From: Dehalococcoidia bacterium
GTDB taxonomy: Bacteria; Chloroflexota; Dehalococcoidia; Lucifugimonadales; UBA2985
DNA: 47,414 nt
NCBI GenBank assembly: GCA_015661155.1
Contig: JACVQK010000007.1
Coordinates: 1-47,414, forward strand
Reading direction: 5' to 3'
In this document: positions 25,330-35,680 of the stretch, piece after piece
How positions within the stretch are numbered: the first letter of the stretch is position 1
Layout: each line of letters starts with the position of its first letter
Notes under the pieces: generated by a model
Seen by the model: only the letters and a program-made list of their open reading frames with translations
What the model was told of the DNA's origin: nothing
The model's database searches: none
Made by a program: the position numbers and the translations under genes

Positions 25330-25983
25330 CTACGTAACAAGTCTCTGCTTCCGAATCAGTGGCGGCGTCACTATGCCGCCAGAAAGGACGAACCGCAGAG
25401 CTGTCGGCACAGACAGACTGCAATCGTAGATTTGCTCTAGCGGCAGGATGGTCACCCATCCGGATTGGGGGGTGGGGGCTGTGGGGATGTATACGATGCC
25501 CAGAAGTGCCCCTGTCTCGTCCCTGGCCGTCCCCGTCAGAAACCCTATGGTCCAAGTACCAAGCCTGGGATACTCAATGACGACCACTCGCTTGAACCCG
25601 GTGGTCCGCAGGCCTGAGAAAGACTCGATGAGCTCCTTGGCGCCCGAGTACACGAAGTTGATCATCGGTATCCCGAGAAGGAGGTTCTGGCTCCAGCGAA
25701 TAGCAGTCCTGCCAAGCACGTTAGCCCCGATGTTGCCCAGGAAATACAGGAGGAGCAACAGCAATACCAGCCCCGCTCCCGGAATGGTTCTGTTGAACAT
25801 CCCTTCGAACGCGGGTTGAAGCAGCCCGTCGAGGAGGTTGAAAACCAGGCGCAAGATCCAATAAGTTATTGCCACTGGCACCAGGATGAGGAGACCCCTG
25901 ATGAGGGAGTTCCGAAGGTGTCTTATAAGGCCGCGGGCAACTAAACCTGCATACCCCATCACATTGAGTATGGCCGCTTTCAT
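25330..25983 (-). CDS. DUF502 membrane protein with an argC-like N-terminal extension
   Basis: A 217-residue member of DUF502, membrane proteins of unknown function. The family core starts near residue 19 (RGLIRHLRNSLIRGLLILVP) and includes two hydrophobic segments (about 28-50 and 69-88), the GIPMINFVYSGAKELIE motif and the VVVIEYPRLGTWTIGFLTG region (19 residues). Before this core lie about 18 extra residues reading MKAAILNVMGYAGLVARG, nearly the same as the ArgC start encoded at 37052. The DNA around the start, including 20 identical bases across the ATG, also matches argC. GGAGGGG lies eight bases upstream, so the extension is probably translated. Confidence 0.88.
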   Translation of the reverse strand: MKAAILNVMGYAGLVARGLIRHLRNSLIRGLLILVPVAITYWILRLVFNLLDGLLQPAFEGMFNRTIPGAGLVLLLLLLYFLGNIGANVLGRTAIRWSQNLLLGIPMINFVYSGAKELIESFSGLRTTGFKRVVVIEYPRLGTWTIGFLTGTARDETGALLGIVYIPTAPTPQSGWVTILPLEQIYDCSLSVPTALRFVLSGGIVTPPLIRKQRLVT

Positions 25984-26082
25984 TGCTGTTACCCCTCCGT
26001 TATTGCGCAGGCCACAAGCATACCAGGATTTCCCCTTTGGGCTACCCCTGGCCCTTCAGCAGGGTCCGAACGGGGTGGTTGG

Positions 26083-26112
26083 AGTTTATCATCGGTCTTC
26101 GATGCTTGGCAA
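26083..26112 (-). promoter_or_regulatory. Candidate promoter for the DUF502 gene
   Basis: Leftward TTGCCA (26112-26107), an 18-base spacer and TAAACT (26088-26083), about 100 bases before the DUF502 start. The match is moderate. It diverges from the acyl-CoA dehydrogenase promoter at 26208-26236. Confidence 0.35.
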
Positions 26113-26207
26113 CCTTCTCTCGCTCCGGCGTGGGATACGCTTTCCGCCGTGAAGATCGACTGTGGGTATTACAGATGGGTTGCGAAGGAAACACTTCCCG
26201 CCCCTTA

Positions 26208-26236
26208 TTGACCCTGTTTCAAGATTATAGTATATT
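26208..26236 (+). promoter_or_regulatory. Promoter of the acyl-CoA dehydrogenase gene
   Basis: TTGACC (26208-26213), a 17-base spacer and TATATT (26231-26236) lie about 50 bases before the ATG at 26288. This is a close match to a vegetative promoter. Confidence 0.65.
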
Positions 26237-26287
26237 GTCACTGTTTCGTGGGCAGCCAAGACGGCGAAAACAGTCGAGGAGAGGGCA

Positions 26288-27490
26288 ATGGAATTCGAGA
26301 TCACGCTTACAACGGGGCAAGAGGGGTTCCGCAAGGAAGTACAGGCGTGGCTGGAGGCAAACGCCAGGATGCCCGCGGCGCTGGGGAAGATGCCCCTGGA
26401 GAACAAGGACGTTACGCGCGCCCAGTGGCAGTGGGGGAATCAGTTCACCCGCAAGCTGGGGGCAAAGGGCTGGTTGGCCCCTACGTTGCCCAAGGAGTAC
26501 GGCGGTGGCGGTCTGAGTGTAGACCAGGCGTCGATCCTCCAGGAGGAGATGGCCCGGCATGACGTGAGCGGTGGTCAGCTCCCCCATGTGGTGGGCCCTC
26601 TCATAATCCACGGCACCGAGGAGCAAAAGCGGGAGCTGCTCGCCCCTATGCTGAGGGGAGAGTGGCGCGTCTGGCAGCTCTGGACGGAGCCGGAGGCAGG
26701 CAGCGACCTGGCCTCCCTGAAGACCCAGGCGGTGAGAGATGGGGACGACTTCATCGTCACCGGCACGAAGATATTCATCAGCGGGACCTTTGAGCCTGAC
26801 TACATGTATGTCCTGGCGGTGACGGACCCCAACGCCCCTCGCCATCAGAACATGGGGGCCTTCTGCTTCCCTGCCACCCTTCCCGGGATCAGTTGGACAG
26901 TCCAGGACCTCATCACAAGGGAAGGACAGAACCTGATCCATCTGGATGGGGTGCGAGTGTCCCGGCGATACCTGATTGGGGAAGAGACCAGTGGCTGGCG
27001 GGTAAACCAGTCCGCCGCGGAGACGGAGCACGGCGCCCGGGGAGCCATTGTATCCAGGGACACCCTGATCCCGGACCTCATCCAGTACTGCAAGGAGACC
27101 CTCCGCAACGGACAGCCCCTTAGCAAGGACCCCGACATCCAGGGGCACCTTGTCCAGGCCTACATTGACGAGAACGTGATAAGGCTTCTTGGGCTGCGCA
27201 ACTACTGGATGTTCAACCACCACCAGCCCATGACCTACCACGGCACCCAGTACCGTGCGGTAAGGCGGGATCTGGCGACGCGGACAGCCTCGGATGTCCT
27301 GGCGGTCCTGGGACCCTACGCCCTGTGCACAGACCAGGAGCATGGCTTGCTGGAGAAGCGGGCAGAGCTGCAGCAGCGCTGGTCCATAAGAGCCCAACAC
27401 GGCGGTGGAACCTCCGACGTGGACAGGGTGATGATCGCGCGGCGACTGGGAATGAGCAGAACGCGAGAGCGGGCCGGAGTGACCTACTGA
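26288..27490 (+). CDS. Acyl-CoA dehydrogenase family protein
   Basis: A 400-residue flavoprotein of the acyl-CoA dehydrogenase superfamily, which oxidises acyl-CoA thioesters using FAD and passes electrons to ETF. The N-terminal helical domain (GWLAPTLPKEYGGGG), the middle beta-domain motif WQLWTEPEAGSDLASLKTQA (20 residues), the FIVTGTKIFISG flavin-contact region and the C-terminal helical domain (YHGTQYRAVRRDLATRTASD, 20 residues) are in normal order. The substrate cannot be told from sequence. GAGAGGG lies just before the ATG. It appears to be a single-gene transcript, with its own promoter and a large hairpin after the stop. Confidence 0.9.
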   Translation: MEFEITLTTGQEGFRKEVQAWLEANARMPAALGKMPLENKDVTRAQWQWGNQFTRKLGAKGWLAPTLPKEYGGGGLSVDQASILQEEMARHDVSGGQLPHVVGPLIIHGTEEQKRELLAPMLRGEWRVWQLWTEPEAGSDLASLKTQAVRDGDDFIVTGTKIFISGTFEPDYMYVLAVTDPNAPRHQNMGAFCFPATLPGISWTVQDLITREGQNLIHLDGVRVSRRYLIGEETSGWRVNQSAAETEHGARGAIVSRDTLIPDLIQYCKETLRNGQPLSKDPDIQGHLVQAYIDENVIRLLGLRNYWMFNHHQPMTYHGTQYRAVRRDLATRTASDVLAVLGPYALCTDQEHGLLEKRAELQQRWSIRAQHGGGTSDVDRVMIARRLGMSRTRERAGVTY

Positions 27491-27526
27491 GGCTGTACGA
27501 GATAGCCTGGACAGGGAACAGGTAGC

Positions 27527-27584
27527 TTGGCCCTTGCCCCCAGGGGTTCCCTTAAGGGGCTACGAGGAGTGGGGCAAGGGCCAA
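27527..27584 (+). terminator. Large hairpin after the acyl-CoA dehydrogenase gene
   Basis: Fourteen bases at 27527-27540 (TTGGCCCTTGCCCC) pair perfectly with 27571-27584, enclosing a 30-base loop. No T-run follows, so it may be a Rho-independent terminator of poor type, an RNA-stabilising hairpin or an unrelated repeat. It begins 37 bases after the stop codon. Confidence 0.45.
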
Positions 27585-27725
27585 CTCTAGGCCGTGGCTC
27601 GTCGTATCCTCGGTTTCCCTCGACGGGCGCGCTTTCTCCCTGAAGGGTGGGCCCTCGCGTGAGCCGGCCCAGGGGGTCTGTGCCCAGGAGGGGCTAAGGG
27701 GTCGTCGCGTCCTCAAACAGCCTCC

Positions 27726-27795
27726 GGCAGTGGTTCAGTTTGGGATTATCGAAGAGGTGGTTTCACCCTTGGACAATCGAAGCTGAACCACTACC
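27726..27795. repeat. 70-bp palindromic MITE-like element
   Basis: Ends GGCAGTGGTTCAG (27726-27738) and CTGAACCACTACC (27783-27795) are inverted repeats matching at 12 of 13 bases. An inner ATTATCGAAG/CAATCGAAG pair is in direct orientation, and a central GGTGGTTTCACC can fold on itself. The element lies just upstream of the gyrB promoter. The interval 27585-27725 between it and the preceding hairpin is GC-rich and shows no gene I can recognise. Confidence 0.55.
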
Positions 27796-27810
27796 CAGCC
27801 TCCCGGGTTT

Positions 27811-27839
27811 TTGACTTTTTCTTAAACTTGTGTTAGCAT
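27811..27839 (+). promoter_or_regulatory. Promoter of gyrB
   Basis: TTGACT (27811-27816), a 17-base spacer rich in T and A, and TAGCAT (27834-27839). The predicted transcript begins near 27846, giving gyrB an unusually long leader of about 230 bases. Confidence 0.6.
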
Positions 27840-27845
27840 TTCGCG

Positions 27846-30006
<2,161 letters not shown>

Positions 30007-30100
30007 GCAGGGCGAGGCCCTGCACCCACACTCTTCGCAGGCAGCTACAGGCGAGCCCAACGCGGGACTGCTGAATATGAGTCTGGGCCTTGGCCCAGCT
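30007..30100 (-). repeat. Intergenic hairpin repeat, diverged module B copy
   Basis: It begins GCAGGGCGAGGCCCTGC, the closing palindrome of module B in inverted orientation, continues with CACCCACACTCTTC and ends near GTCTGGGCCTTGGCCCAG, another self-pairing stem. The middle has drifted. It fills the whole space between the converging gyrB and pyrE genes and could act as a two-way terminator. Confidence 0.65.
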
Positions 30101-30101
30101 G

Positions 30102-30665
30102 CTACCCCGCCACCCGCACCGTGCCTTCGGCATCCGCCTCCAGCAGCGCCTGGAAGTCGTAGCCCCGGCGTCGAAGCTCCTCGCTGCCGCCCTGGTGGCG
30201 GTCCAGGATAGTCAGAATCTTCATCACCTGGCAACCCTCACTCTCCACCGCTTCGATGGCACCAAAGAGGGAGCTCCCGGTGGTGCATACATCATCCACA
30301 ACCGCCACCCGGCTGCCCTGCACAAGTCTGCCCTCGACCCGCTGGCCGGTGCCGTAGGCCTTGGCCTCGGCGCGCACGAAGAAGGCTTCGATGGGTTTCC
30401 CTTCAAGGTGGCTCACCAGGGCAATCGCGGTCACAAGGGGTATCGCGGCGGTGGCCGGGCCGCCTACGGCAGCTACATCATAGCTTCCAAGGCTCTCGAG
30501 AAAGACCTTGCCCAGGTAGTATGCTCCCTCAGGATGCAGGCTGATCAGGCGGCCATCAAAGTAGTAGCTGCTGGGAGCACCAGAGGCCAGGGTGAACTCC
30601 CCGTACTTGAGGGCCCCCACCCTTCCAGAGAGATCCAGAATTCTTTGGCAAAGCTCCTCAATCAC
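30102..30665 (-). CDS. pyrE: Orotate phosphoribosyltransferase
   Basis: A 187-residue enzyme converting orotate and PRPP to OMP in pyrimidine synthesis. The PRPP motif VAVVDDVCTTGSS and the catalytic-loop FFVRAEAKAYGTGQRVEG region (18 residues) are clear; the N-terminal GALKYGEFTLASGAPSSYYF (20 residues) binds substrate. I chose GTG at 30665 because AGGAG lies four to five bases upstream and the start overlaps the nadD stop (GTGATTGA). The ATG at 30689 has no ribosome binding site and overlaps nadD by 32 bases. It is the last gene of the obgE-nadD-pyrE run. Confidence 0.93.
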   Translation of the reverse strand: MIEELCQRILDLSGRVGALKYGEFTLASGAPSSYYFDGRLISLHPEGAYYLGKVFLESLGSYDVAAVGGPATAAIPLVTAIALVSHLEGKPIEAFFVRAEAKAYGTGQRVEGRLVQGSRVAVVDDVCTTGSSLFGAIEAVESEGCQVMKILTILDRHQGGSEELRRRGYDFQALLEADAEGTVRVAG

Positions 30666-31272
30666 CGGACTCCTCTCGATAAAGCCCATTTTCGTAGATG
30701 TATTGCTTCACAGGACGAGGCACCCAGTAGGTTATGGGAAGTCCCTGGGACACTCGGCGGCGGATCTCAGTCCCGCTGATGCCTATATTCGGACCCTCAA
30801 TGCGGATGACCTTCTCGGAAACCCCGCGGCGTATCTTCTCCAGAGATGCCATGTCGAAGTCCCCATATCCCGGCCTGGATACCGCTACCAGGGTACACAG
30901 GTCAAAGAGACGCGACGGTTGGTGCCAGCGGTGCAGAGTCTCCAGGGAGTCCATCCCGAGGATGACAAAGGGCGATGCTCCTTTGGCATCTCCCTCTTGC
31001 AAAGCAGACAGGGTATCCACGGTATAAGAGGGCCCTGGCCGGTCTATCTCGATGGAGGAAACCTTGAAATGGGGATTGCACTCCAGCGCCAGTTTCACCA
31101 TCTCTCTTCGATGATGTGCGGCAGATATACTAGTTTTCGCCTTCATCCATGGCTGGCCGGTGGGGATAAACCACACCTCATCCAGACCCACTCTGGAAGC
31201 AGCCTCCTGGGCTATGATGAGATGCCCGATATGGATTGGGTCGAAGGTTCCTCCCAAGATACCTAGATTCAC
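30658..31272 (-). CDS. nadD: Nicotinate-nucleotide adenylyltransferase
   Basis: A 204-residue nucleotidyltransferase making deamido-NAD from NaMN and ATP. The opening MNLGILGGTFDPIHIGHLII (20 residues) includes the HxGH nucleotide motif (HIGH), and ISGTEIRRR near residue 165 is the second signature. Only one base separates the obgE stop from the region where this gene begins, and it overlaps pyrE, so all three are co-translated. The obgE-nadD order is common in bacteria. Confidence 0.96.
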   Translation of the reverse strand: MNLGILGGTFDPIHIGHLIIAQEAASRVGLDEVWFIPTGQPWMKAKTSISAAHHRREMVKLALECNPHFKVSSIEIDRPGPSYTVDTLSALQEGDAKGASPFVILGMDSLETLHRWHQPSRLFDLCTLVAVSRPGYGDFDMASLEKIRRGVSEKVIRIEGPNIGISGTEIRRRVSQGLPITYWVPRPVKQYIYENGLYREESGD

Positions 31273-31273
31273 A

Positions 31274-32539
31274 CTACTTCCACTCCAGTTCGTAGTTTCC
31301 TATTCTGACCATCATGCCGGACTTGGCTCCTGCTCGCTCCAGGGCCCGGACTACTCCTGTCCGTTGAAACTCACGCCACAGCTGTGCCTGCACTCGCTCA
31401 TCTCCCAGGTCTACTCGTCTTACCAACCGCTCAGCATGGGGTGATGATAGCACAAATACCTCTCCCTCTCTCCGAACAGAGGGCTTTCCTTCTCTCGATC
31501 TAGGATGCAGTGCAGGCATTGTCTCTGATGGGACTTTCATCTTGCTCCGTTGTTCGTCCACTATATCCGATGCTCGGTCCAGGACATCCTCAACTTCTTC
31601 TCCTGTCAGGGCAGATATAAAGAGACCTCTCAAGCCATTTTTCTGGAGAGTCTCTCTCAGAGTGGAAAGCCGTTCCCTCACCTCTGGCAGGTCAATCTTA
31701 TTGATTACCACCACCTCCGGCTTCTCCAATAAGGCCTCATCATACAGGCGCATCTCCTCTCTCACCTGTCGGTAGTCCTTCACCACATCTGCTGACGAGC
31801 CATCCAGAAGGTGAATGATTCCCCTGGTTCTTCCCATGTGTCTCAGGAACTCATCTCCCAGGCCCGCTCCTCCGTGAGCTCCTTCGATCAACCCCGGTAT
31901 CTCAACAGCCACGAACACTCTTCTCTTTCTCTCCACCAAGCCCAGAACTGGCTCCAGGGTAGTAAAGGGATAAGCCGCGACGTCTGGCCTTGCTCTCGAG
32001 CAGGCTCGCAGAAGTGAAGACTTGCCCACACTCGGCAATCCTACAATGCCGATATCGGCAAGCAGCTTCACCTCAAGCTCTAGCTCGACTTCCTCTCCAA
32101 ACTCACCACCCTCTGCCAGAAGAGGAACCCTGTTCTCCGAGAATGTGAAGTGAGTGTTTCCTCTTCCTCCTCTGCCTCCCCTGGCCACAACCATCCTACA
32201 GCCGTCGTCTACCAGGTCTCCCAACAGCTCCTTGCTTCCATCGTCTCTGACTTTCCACACCAGCGTTCCCACGGGCACATTGACCACCAGGTCCTTTGCT
32301 CCACGCCCGGACTTCTTCTTCCCCAGTCCTTTCCCTCCATCCTCTGCTTCAAACATCCGCTTGAACTGAAATGCCCTGAGTAAGTGCTCTCCCTCACTTC
32401 CTCTCAGTATCCCATCTCCCCCCTTGCCTCCATCTCCCCCATCAGGTCCTCCCTGGGGAACAAACTTCTCTCTACGGAAGCTCACACTACCATCTCCCCC
32501 ATTTCCGCTTCTTACATGTATTCTTACTTTGTCAATCAT
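31274..32539 (-). CDS. obgE: GTPase Obg
   Basis: A 421-residue GTPase of the Obg family, involved in ribosome assembly and stress control. The glycine-rich N-terminal Obg fold (SGNGGDGSVSFRREKFVPQGG region, given in part) covers residues 1-155. The G domain follows with GLPSVGKSSLLRA and NKID, and a C-terminal OCT-type domain ends the protein. The codons are visibly more AT-rich than in the genes around it. No ribosome binding site lies before the ATG, and the predicted -10 box is only nine bases upstream, so the messenger may be nearly leaderless. It heads the obgE-nadD-pyrE operon. Confidence 0.96.
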   Translation of the reverse strand: MIDKVRIHVRSGNGGDGSVSFRREKFVPQGGPDGGDGGKGGDGILRGSEGEHLLRAFQFKRMFEAEDGGKGLGKKKSGRGAKDLVVNVPVGTLVWKVRDDGSKELLGDLVDDGCRMVVARGGRGGRGNTHFTFSENRVPLLAEGGEFGEEVELELEVKLLADIGIVGLPSVGKSSLLRACSRARPDVAAYPFTTLEPVLGLVERKRRVFVAVEIPGLIEGAHGGAGLGDEFLRHMGRTRGIIHLLDGSSADVVKDYRQVREEMRLYDEALLEKPEVVVINKIDLPEVRERLSTLRETLQKNGLRGLFISALTGEEVEDVLDRASDIVDEQRSKMKVPSETMPALHPRSREGKPSVRREGEVFVLSSPHAERLVRRVDLGDERVQAQLWREFQRTGVVRALERAGAKSGMMVRIGNYELEWK

Positions 32540-32548
32540 GGTCTGTAT

Positions 32549-32578
32549 AGCATATTAGTAGAATCGTAGTAATAACAA
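32549..32578 (-). promoter_or_regulatory. Promoter of the obgE-nadD-pyrE operon, implying a leaderless mRNA
   Basis: Leftward TTGTTA (32578-32573), an 18-base spacer and TATGCT (32554-32549). The expected transcription start near 32542 is about three bases from the obgE ATG at 32539. No Shine-Dalgarno sequence is present, which agrees with leaderless initiation. Confidence 0.5.
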
Positions 32579-32731
32579 TATAATCATAGTGTGGGAGTAG
32601 TGGGAGAAAGAGCGGCCGGTGTAATTTGCATTGTGAGGGGCAAGAAGATCCTCGTGACTCTGTATAGAATAGCGGCTCAAGTGTATGATGATGGGACTTA
32701 TTTGTCTACCGTGAGGTGCTTGTAGATACCA

Positions 32732-33994
32732 ATGACAGCACAGAGAGAGCCTGCACCACCGACTTCAAGGGCAAATGAGATGCTCGAAGGCCAAGACATT
32801 ATCTGCATTGCTCCCAATCCCTGGGACGATATCTGGAGAAGACGTCATCAACTCATGTCCCGGTTTGCCAGAGGCAACAGGGTGCTGTATGTTGAGCCAG
32901 CAAGGTTCATCCTTTTTGCCCTCTTGAATCGGAAGGGATTGGTAAGCCTGCTTAAAGGGAGGTTCTATTCTCGCCAGGAGGGGGACAATCTCTTCATCCT
33001 GAGCCAGTACCTGATGCTGCCCTTCGAGCAGACGGGTTTGCGAAGAGGGAGCAGCGTGATAAAGAGAATCAACGACTGGTTCTGCATAGCAATGCTCAAG
33101 GGAACTCTGAGAAGGTTGAAGTTCAAGAAACCGATCCTGTGGGTCTACTACACCTCTAGAAGCGGAGACTTCGTTGGGAAATGTGGCGAGAAATTGGTGA
33201 TCTGCGATGTTTTCGACCGCTACGCAGCCTTCCCTTATAACAGGAACGATCCGTGGCTGAAACAGTTCATAGACCGGGAGGATGCCAACCTGATAGAGAG
33301 AGCCGATGTGGTCTTTGCCAGCTCCGAGCTTCTCCACACCCACTGCCAGGGTTTCAGTGAGAATGTTCACCTGGTCTCCAATGGCGCGGATACGGTCCTT
33401 GCAGATAGCGTACCGGTCAGTCCAGCGGATACGGCCAATATCCCGCACCCGGTCCTGGGGTACGTTGGGGGCATCTTCGACAAGCTCGATTTTGACCTCC
33501 TGAGACACCTGGCAGAGGAGCATCCGAAGTGGTCTATACTGATGGTCGGACCAACAGGCGCTGCCTCCGAGGAGGACGAGAAACGAATCTCCTCGCTGCG
33601 AGAGAAGGGCAACGTCTTCTTCGTGGGTTCCAAGCATCGAAAGGAGCTGCCAGGGTACTACGAGACCATCGACGTAGCCCTGATGCCCTATGAGCTCACA
33701 GAGCACACCGATCACATATTCCCCCTGAAGATGTTTGAGTACATGGCCTTCCGGAAGCCCATCGTCTCTACCGATATCCCCGCCGCGAGACAGTTCCCTG
33801 GCATCATATCCATTGCCCACAGCCGGGAGCAGTTTGCTGAAACCGTTTCCCAGCTGCTAGGCGACGATAACGGCTCGCGTATCCAGCAGGGGGTCGCGAT
33901 CGCCCAGCAGAACTCCTGGGACCAGAAGGTGAAGGATATCTCTCAGGTCATTCGTGATTGCCTCCACGAGAGAGGCATCTCCCTCAGTCCATGA
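32732..33994 (+). CDS. Glycosyltransferase, family 4-like (TuaH-like)
   Basis: A 420-residue GT-B fold glycosyltransferase. The N-terminal half begins DIICIAPNPWDDIWRRRHQL (20 residues), as in TuaH-like enzymes of surface polysaccharide synthesis. The C-terminal half carries the nucleotide-sugar part: VLGYVGGIFDKLDFDLL, ILMVGPTG, VFFVGSKHRKELPGYYETID (20 residues) and FPLKMFEYMAFRKPIVSTDIP, with the conserved E of the EYMA motif. The start could be ATG 32732 or ATG 32780; neither has a good ribosome binding site. It stands alone between obgE, which diverges, and the rsmD cluster. The sugar and acceptor are unknown. Confidence 0.85.
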   Translation: MTAQREPAPPTSRANEMLEGQDIICIAPNPWDDIWRRRHQLMSRFARGNRVLYVEPARFILFALLNRKGLVSLLKGRFYSRQEGDNLFILSQYLMLPFEQTGLRRGSSVIKRINDWFCIAMLKGTLRRLKFKKPILWVYYTSRSGDFVGKCGEKLVICDVFDRYAAFPYNRNDPWLKQFIDREDANLIERADVVFASSELLHTHCQGFSENVHLVSNGADTVLADSVPVSPADTANIPHPVLGYVGGIFDKLDFDLLRHLAEEHPKWSILMVGPTGAASEEDEKRISSLREKGNVFFVGSKHRKELPGYYETIDVALMPYELTEHTDHIFPLKMFEYMAFRKPIVSTDIPAARQFPGIISIAHSREQFAETVSQLLGDDNGSRIQQGVAIAQQNSWDQKVKDISQVIRDCLHERGISLSP

Positions 33995-34020
33995 GATTGA
34001 GATTATGCAAGACGCTCAAC

Positions 34021-34049
34021 TTTACACATATTGAGGCCTATGATAGAAT
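34021..34049 (+). promoter_or_regulatory. Promoter of the rsmD-coaD cluster
   Basis: TTTACA (34021-34026), a 17-base spacer and TAGAAT (34044-34049) with an extended -10 TG at 34041-34042. It lies about 50 bases before the rsmD start. Confidence 0.6.
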
Positions 34050-34097
34050 TGCCCCCGAAGCAGCACTGGAGGGGCTGGTGTCAAGAGGGTGGAAGCT

Positions 34098-34646
34098 GTG
34101 CGAGTGATTGCCGGTGAGGCCAGGGGAAGGCGCATTGGAAGCCTGAAAAGATTAGGGGCGCGCCCCACCACCGCGAGGGTTCGCTCAGCGCTATTCTCCA
34201 TTCTGGAGTCCTTTGGTCTGGAGGGGAAGCGAGTGGTGGACCTGTACGCTGGTACTGGTACCCTGGGCATTGAGGCCCTGAGCCGGGGGGCCCTCTGGGC
34301 CGATTTCGTAGAGGCCAGTCCAAAGAGGTGTGCCCTCTTGCGAGAAACCCTCAACTCCCTTGGGTTCTCCGATAGGGCACGGGTGCACTGCATGAAGGTG
34401 GAAAGGGCCATCGAATCCCTGGACGGGTCCTATAACCTGATTCTAATGGATCCCCCATACACCCTGGGGCCGGTGCATGATATCCTGGACAGGGTAGGGG
34501 CCCTGGCAGCGGATGGAGCCGTGGTAGCGGCAGGACACTCCCGGCATCACCCCCTGGAACCCAGGTACAACAGGCTGGGGCTTATAACGGAACGCAGGTA
34601 CGGGGACACGGTGTGCTCTATCTATCGCGAAGGGGGGAATCCATGA
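34098..34646 (+). CDS. rsmD: 16S rRNA (guanine966-N2)-methyltransferase RsmD
   Basis: A 182-residue methyltransferase modifying 16S rRNA. The SAM-binding motif VVDLYAGTGTLGIEAL and the catalytic DPPY motif (LILMDPPYTLGP) are intact, and RPTTARVRSALFSIL is the family N-terminal signature. GTG at 34098 is chosen because it gives MRVIAGEARGRRIG, the usual opening, with AGAGGG eight bases upstream; GTG at 34089 is an alternative. The stop overlaps the coaD start (ATGA). The rsmD-coaD pair is a conserved arrangement. Confidence 0.95.
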   Translation: MRVIAGEARGRRIGSLKRLGARPTTARVRSALFSILESFGLEGKRVVDLYAGTGTLGIEALSRGALWADFVEASPKRCALLRETLNSLGFSDRARVHCMKVERAIESLDGSYNLILMDPPYTLGPVHDILDRVGALAADGAVVAAGHSRHHPLEPRYNRLGLITERRYGDTVCSIYREGGNP

Positions 34647-35131
34647 TGGTCGCCATATACCCCGGGAGCTTCGATCCCATCACGTATGGGCACATGGACA
34701 TAGCAGTCCGGGCAGCCGAGGTCTTCGACAAGGTCTATGTTGCGGTGGTGTACACCAAGCAATCCAAGTCCTTCTGGTTCGGCACAGAGGAGCGATTGAA
34801 GCTCTGTAAAGAGGCCCTGTGCCACATTCCCAACGTGGAGGTGATCTCCTACATGGGCCTGACCGTGGACCTGGCCCACAAGTTGGGAGCCCAGGTCATG
34901 GTGAGAGGACTGCGAATGGGCTCTGACTTCGATTACGAGTGCGAGATGGCGCTGAACAACCGGAAACTTGCCCCGGATGTGGACACGATATACTTCATGG
35001 CCAGCCTGGAGCACATATACGTCAAGTCCAGCCTGCTAAGGGAGATTGCCGATAGCAATGGCGAGATAAGCCATCTCGTCCCAGATAGCGTGGCAGCAGC
35101 CCTGAGGGAGAGGATCAACTCCCGGGTGTAA
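34643..35131 (+). CDS. coaD: Pantetheine-phosphate adenylyltransferase
   Basis: A 162-residue enzyme of the fourth step of CoA synthesis from pantothenate. The nucleotidyltransferase motif YPGSFDPITYGHMDIAVRA (19 residues) includes TxGH (TYGH). VRGLRMGSDFDYECEMALNN (20 residues) and YVKSSLLREI are the other hallmarks. Two ATG codons follow each other at 34643 and 34646; AAGGGGGG upstream fits either. It overlaps rsmD by four bases. It is a second CoA-pathway gene in this window, far from the broken coaE. Confidence 0.96.
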   Translation: MMVAIYPGSFDPITYGHMDIAVRAAEVFDKVYVAVVYTKQSKSFWFGTEERLKLCKEALCHIPNVEVISYMGLTVDLAHKLGAQVMVRGLRMGSDFDYECEMALNNRKLAPDVDTIYFMASLEHIYVKSSLLREIADSNGEISHLVPDSVAAALRERINSRV

Positions 35132-35156
35132 GGGCTACTTCGAAAGGGAGTGCAGC

Positions 35157-35648
35157 ATGGAGTTCTCCAGTCTCATAGACCAGCTGGAAGCGGTGATCAG
35201 CTCAGGTACGGGTGTACCGGCAACCAGGAGAGTGCTGCTGGAGCGCGATAAGCTGACGGACCTGGTGGCCCAAATGCGCGAGGCCATGCCCTCAGACATC
35301 CAGGAGGCGCAGGAGCTTCTTCAAATGCGAGAGAACCTGATAAACCAGGCCCTTATGGAGGCCAGGCGTATCAAGACCATCGCTGAGGGAGAGGCCAAGG
35401 CCCGAGTCAATGAGAGCGAGATCACCAAAGCGGCCCTCAAGAGCTCCGACGAGATGGTCGCGGAGGCGCAGCGCAGGGCTCAGCGGATTCTGGACGAGGC
35501 GAACGCCCAGGCCAACGCTCGCCGCGCGGGGGCGAACGAGTACGCTCAGGCCACCATGCAACAGCTGGAGGGAGAGCTGCTAGAGGTCCTCAGCACCGTG
35601 CGCCGGGGCCTCGATGTCCTGGATGGGGGAAAGAAGCCTTCGGCCTGA
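35157..35648 (+). CDS. Coiled-coil protein downstream of coaD
   Basis: A 163-residue acidic, almost fully alpha-helical protein with no signal peptide or membrane segment. Residues 30-140 are heptad-rich with runs of Glu, Ala and Arg (for example EAQRRAQRILDEANAQANAR, 20 residues), like the stalk subunits of rotary ATPases or DivIVA-type coiled coils. No catalytic motif is visible. It follows coaD by 25 bases with AAAGGGAG before the ATG, so it is probably co-transcribed. Annotation pipelines may label such proteins ATP synthase subunit B-like; there is no support here for a role in ATP synthase. Confidence 0.75.
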   Translation: MEFSSLIDQLEAVISSGTGVPATRRVLLERDKLTDLVAQMREAMPSDIQEAQELLQMRENLINQALMEARRIKTIAEGEAKARVNESEITKAALKSSDEMVAEAQRRAQRILDEANAQANARRAGANEYAQATMQQLEGELLEVLSTVRRGLDVLDGGKKPSA

Positions 35649-35680
35649 GCAGGGCTTGCCCTTCGACCTGGAGCAACTCT

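Noticed and set aside
27491-27810. tmRNA, RNase P RNA or 6S RNA before gyrB
   Set aside because: Neither strand shows the RNase P GAGGAAAGUCC core, a tmRNA tRNA-like end or the 6S closing stem with central bubble.
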